64,000 bases of DNA from Streptomyces iranensis (GTDB lineage: Bacteria > Actinomycetota > Actinomycetes > Streptomycetales > Streptomycetaceae): contig NZ_JAGGLR010000006.1 in assembly GCF_017874715.1 (NCBI RefSeq), positions 186,001-250,000 on the forward strand, read 5' to 3'. Both the position numbers and the translations under genes were made by a program. Each line of letters starts with the position of its first letter. Within the stretch, counting starts at the first letter, position 1. Under the pieces are notes generated by a model. It was not told the DNA's origin. It saw only the letters and a program-made list of their open reading frames with translations, and ran no database searches. Positions 62,007-64,000 of the stretch are shown piece after piece.

Positions 62007-62831
62007 CTATGCGGCGAACAGATCGAGCACCGGGCGGCGCCAGTGGCCGTCCAGGTCCAGATCGAGCGCCGGATCGGAGGCGAGCACTGCCTGCTGGAGC
62101 TTCTGCAGCCGCGGCGACGGCTCCAGCCCGAGGTCCTCCACCAGTCTGGCGCGCAGCCCCTGGTAGACCTCCAGCGCCTGCCAGGGGCGGCCCGCGCGGT
62201 AGAGCGCGGCCATGCACTGGGCGTGCAGCCCCTCGTGCAGCGGATGACGGGCGGTCAGCTCGGTGAGCTCCGTGAGCAGCTCGGCATGGCGGCCCAGCCG
62301 CAGATCGGCCTCGATACGGCGCTCCAGGACGCCGAGCCGGCTCTCCTCCAGACGGGCCAGCTCGATCTCCAGGACCGGCCCGACCTTCACATCCACCAGC
62401 GCGGGGCCGCGCCAGACGGCCAGCGCCTCGCGCAGCAGCAGGGACGCCTGGACATCGTCCCCGGCGTCCAGCGCGTCCCGCCCCGCGGCCACCAGCCGGT
62501 CGTACTCATGGATGTCCACCGCGCCCGGCTGGGCCTCCAGCACATATCCGCCGTACCGCGTGGCGAGCACGTCCTTGGAAGCCTGCGGGGCCTGTGGGCC
62601 ATAGGCCGCGGCCAGCCTGCGGCGCAGCTGCAGGATGTAGGTCTGCAAAGTGGTGAGCGCGCTGCGCGGCATCTGCGTGCCCCAGATTTCCTCCATAAGA
62701 GTGGGCACCGGGAGCATCTGGTTGGCGTAGACGGAAAGCAGTGCAAGGATCTGGCGCGGCTTGCCCGCGCTGGGCACGATCGACTGACCGCACGCCTCGA
62801 CGCTCAGCGGCCCCAACACCTTGATGTCCAT
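62007..62831 (-). CDS. SARP-family pathway activator
   Basis: 274 residues. N-terminal OmpR-type winged helix (MDIKVLGPLSVEACGQSIVP, then KPRQILALLSVYANQMLPVP and ALTTLQTYILQLRRRLAAAY) joined to a BTAD (residues ~100-260; VDIHEYDRLVAAGRDALDAG, LVDVKVGPVLEIELARLEES, HEGLHAQCMAALYRAGRPWQ). No NB-ARC or TPR extension, so it is a small SARP like ActII-ORF4. Divergent from the RiPP precursor gene, which is its most likely target. Confidence 0.93.
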   Translation of the reverse strand: MDIKVLGPLSVEACGQSIVPSAGKPRQILALLSVYANQMLPVPTLMEEIWGTQMPRSALTTLQTYILQLRRRLAAAYGPQAPQASKDVLATRYGGYVLEAQPGAVDIHEYDRLVAAGRDALDAGDDVQASLLLREALAVWRGPALVDVKVGPVLEIELARLEESRLGVLERRIEADLRLGRHAELLTELTELTARHPLHEGLHAQCMAALYRAGRPWQALEVYQGLRARLVEDLGLEPSPRLQKLQQAVLASDPALDLDLDGHWRRPVLDLFAA

Positions 62832-63014
62832 GGTCGTGTACCTCCGTCAACGGTCCGTCAAGTGCCTCCTGGCCGCGCGGCCCTGCCACCGAGGCATCTA
62901 AGAGCCTCGCTTGTGGGCGGCCTGTACGGCCAGTGCCGGAGTAACGAGCTCGATATGAGTTCCAGAGCCTCGCACCATGACAAATTCACACCCCTGGCGA
63001 TAAGAGAGTCCGCG
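62832..63014. promoter_or_regulatory. Divergent SARP/RiPP-precursor control region
   Basis: 183 bp with AGAGCCTCGC at 62901-62910 and again at 62964-62973 (direct repeat, 63 bp apart), and an inverted repeat CGAGGC/GCCTCG at 62890-62909. SARPs recognise direct heptamer repeats near -35 boxes; a matching spacing is not proven here. The precursor has AAGAGAG upstream of its start. Confidence 0.5.
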
Positions 63015-63287
63015 ATGACCGATACGCCCGTCCCACATGAGCCCACGAGCCCCGCCGCCCTGGCTCATCCCGCCGAGAACGCCGAGGTCACCGGGGTCGT
63101 CGGGGTCGTCGGGGTCACCGGAGTCGTCCAGATCACCGAGCGCGCCAAGGCCACCGGGGGCGCCGAGACCGCCGAGGCCGTTCGTCCGCCCGCCGAGGAC
63201 GACGACCTGGTCATCGAGGATCTCTCCGACACCGCCTGGCCCATCCCCGCGCCGGGCATCTGCATCTGCACCGTCGGCGCCGAATGA
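63015..63287 (+). CDS. Putative RiPP (azole-type) precursor peptide
   Basis: 90 residues, not matching a housekeeping family. The long leader is Val/Gly-repeat rich (VTGVVGVVGVTGVV), then acidic (EDDDLVIEDLSDT, resembling recognition sequences of thiopeptide leaders) and ends WPIPAPG. The C-terminal core is ICICTVGAE, with cyclisable Cys83, Cys85 and Thr86 near the end. Eight bases after its stop begins a protein resembling azole leader-binding proteins (63295), and a SARP gene is divergent, so precursor function is inferred. It would be a core of small size with at most three azole/azoline sites. Class not certain. Confidence 0.6.
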   Translation: MTDTPVPHEPTSPAALAHPAENAEVTGVVGVVGVTGVVQITERAKATGGAETAEAVRPPAEDDDLVIEDLSDTAWPIPAPGICICTVGAE

Positions 63288-63294
63288 CCGGGCG

Positions 63295-64000
63295 ATGACC
63301 GGCGAACTGGGCTTCACACCACATCTGCGGGTCGAGCCGGTGCCCGGCGAGGCCGTCTACCTCGTCTCCGAGCACGGGGTCACGGCGCTGCACGGGCGGG
63401 CGATCGCCGCGCTGGCGCCGCTGCTCGACGGGTCGCGGGACCTCGCCCACATCCTCACCGAGGCCGCCGCGCCCGGCCGCGCCGCGGTCCCGCCCGCCGC
63501 GGGCCCGCCCGGCGCGGTCCCGGCCGACGCGGTCCCGGCCGACGCGGTCCCGGCCGGGCAGGCCGAGCGCGTCATCGCCCGTCTCCGCGCGGCCGGGCTG
63601 GTCTCCGAGCGGGAGCACGCCTGGAGCCCCGAGGAGGCGTACTGGGAGCTGGCCGGGCTGGGCACGGGCGGCTCCGCCCCGGCCCCCACGCCCGCGTCCG
63701 CCCGCCCCGCCGTGGCCCCGCTGGTGCTCGGTTCGACCGGTCCGGACGAGGTGGTCCGGGCGCTGCGCGTCGCGGGGCTGGGGACCGTGGACGGCGAGAC
63801 GGCGGACCCGAGGTCCGTGAACGCGGAGGCGGCGGACGGCGATCCGACGGCCTCGGGAGCCAATAGCCCTCGGCGGGAGATATGTCAAATCGCCCTCCGT
63901 CAACATGGCGCCGCAGAACTCACCCTTGTGGTGTGCGATGACTACCTCGATCCGCGGCTCGCCGCCGTGGACGCCGCGCACCGGGCCGCCGGCCGTCGCT
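63295..64000 (+). CDS. TOMM leader-peptide-binding/E1-like protein, 3' end outside window
   Basis: 235 codons are open to the window edge. The N-terminal half (LRVEPVPGEAVYLVSEHGVT, then HILTEAAAPG with a repeat-rich loop of ADAVPADAVPAG units) reads like the RRE-containing winged domain. The C-terminal part (ELTLVVCDDYLDPRLAAVDA, AHRAAGRR) matches the Rossmann-like start of the ThiF/E1-type 'TOMM precursor leader peptide-binding protein', where DDYLDPRL is a landmark. It would deliver the precursor to a YcaO cyclodehydratase that should lie beyond the window. ATG 63295 is 8 nt after the precursor stop. Confidence 0.72.
   Translation, partial: MTGELGFTPHLRVEPVPGEAVYLVSEHGVTALHGRAIAALAPLLDGSRDLAHILTEAAAPGRAAVPPAAGPPGAVPADAVPADAVPAGQAERVIARLRAAGLVSEREHAWSPEEAYWELAGLGTGGSAPAPTPASARPAVAPLVLGSTGPDEVVRALRVAGLGTVDGETADPRSVNAEAADGDPTASGANSPRREICQIALRQHGAAELTLVVCDDYLDPRLAAVDAAHRAAGRR

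Noticed and set aside
57070..64000. One single biosynthetic cluster from glycosyltransferase to RiPP genes
   Set aside because: Not claimed: terminators, strand changes and the absence of polyketide or peptide synthases leave the left genes possibly independent.

Overview
The window is high-GC actinobacterial DNA and is almost certainly from a Streptomyces chromosome. It carries adpA with an in-frame TTA codon next to the oligoribonuclease gene, cebR and cebEFG with bglC, DasR/CebR-type operators, leaderless promoters and a SARP regulator. Species cannot be fixed from sequence alone.

Layout. 1-17 kb: a DEAD-box helicase cut by the window edge, a phosphatase-like protein, acyl-CoA thioesterase II, an acyl-CoA dehydrogenase, then a TetR gene divergent from a four-gene leucine/isovalerate operon (carboxylase beta, biotin-carrying alpha, HMG-CoA lyase, acyl-CoA dehydrogenase). 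A hairpin-rich tandem repeat follows, then GH20 hexosaminidase, a DUF4429/SHOCT protein, a small leaderless gene and glmS. 17.5-21.6 kb: universal stress protein, small membrane protein, adpA, orn, tRNA-His. 21.6-26.9 kb: an accessory stretch after the tRNA (integrase-like remnant, TetR/SDR pair, MerR, MarR-like, STAS, and an HTH plus Clp-N protein under two palindromes). 27-39.6 kb: a cellulose-utilisation locus (GH48, GH5, GH6 cellulases, CebR, CebEFG transporter, BglC). 39.7-50 kb: an orphan cytochrome b, a GH18 chitinase-like protein, a two-component system, a spermidine-synthase-like protein, an NsdA-like TPR regulator and a histidine phosphatase. 50-56.9 kb: PAP2 phosphatase, a three-gene nuclease/unknown/helicase operon, two hypotheticals and tRNA-Lys. 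57-64 kb: a specialised-metabolism-like region (glycosyltransferase, degenerate SDR, AraC-type regulator, FAD monooxygenase, SARP) ending in a putative RiPP precursor and the start of an azole-type leader-binding protein that runs off the window.

How it fits together. Extracellular GH48, GH5 and GH6 enzymes would release cellobiose and short cello-oligosaccharides, CebEFG imports them, BglC makes glucose, and CebR represses through TGGGAGCGCTCCCA-type boxes found at four places. On top of this, GH48, GH5, GH6 and cebE each carry one in-frame TTA codon, as does adpA. This suggests that cellulose degradation and uptake are also gated by the bldA tRNA-Leu(UAA).

The most interesting candidates are: (1) the TTA-marked, CebR-boxed cellulase regulon; (2) the operon at 50.9-55.4 kb, which encodes an apparent four-cysteine RecB-type nuclease and an SF1B helicase as separate proteins, i.e. 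a split Dna2/AddB-like arrangement with an unknown third partner; (3) the RiPP locus at the right edge; (4) an HTH/Clp-N protein whose own leaderless promoter is covered by twin palindromes.

Limits: all functional calls come from reading motifs. No database search was run, and comparisons with S. coelicolor gene order are from memory of published loci.
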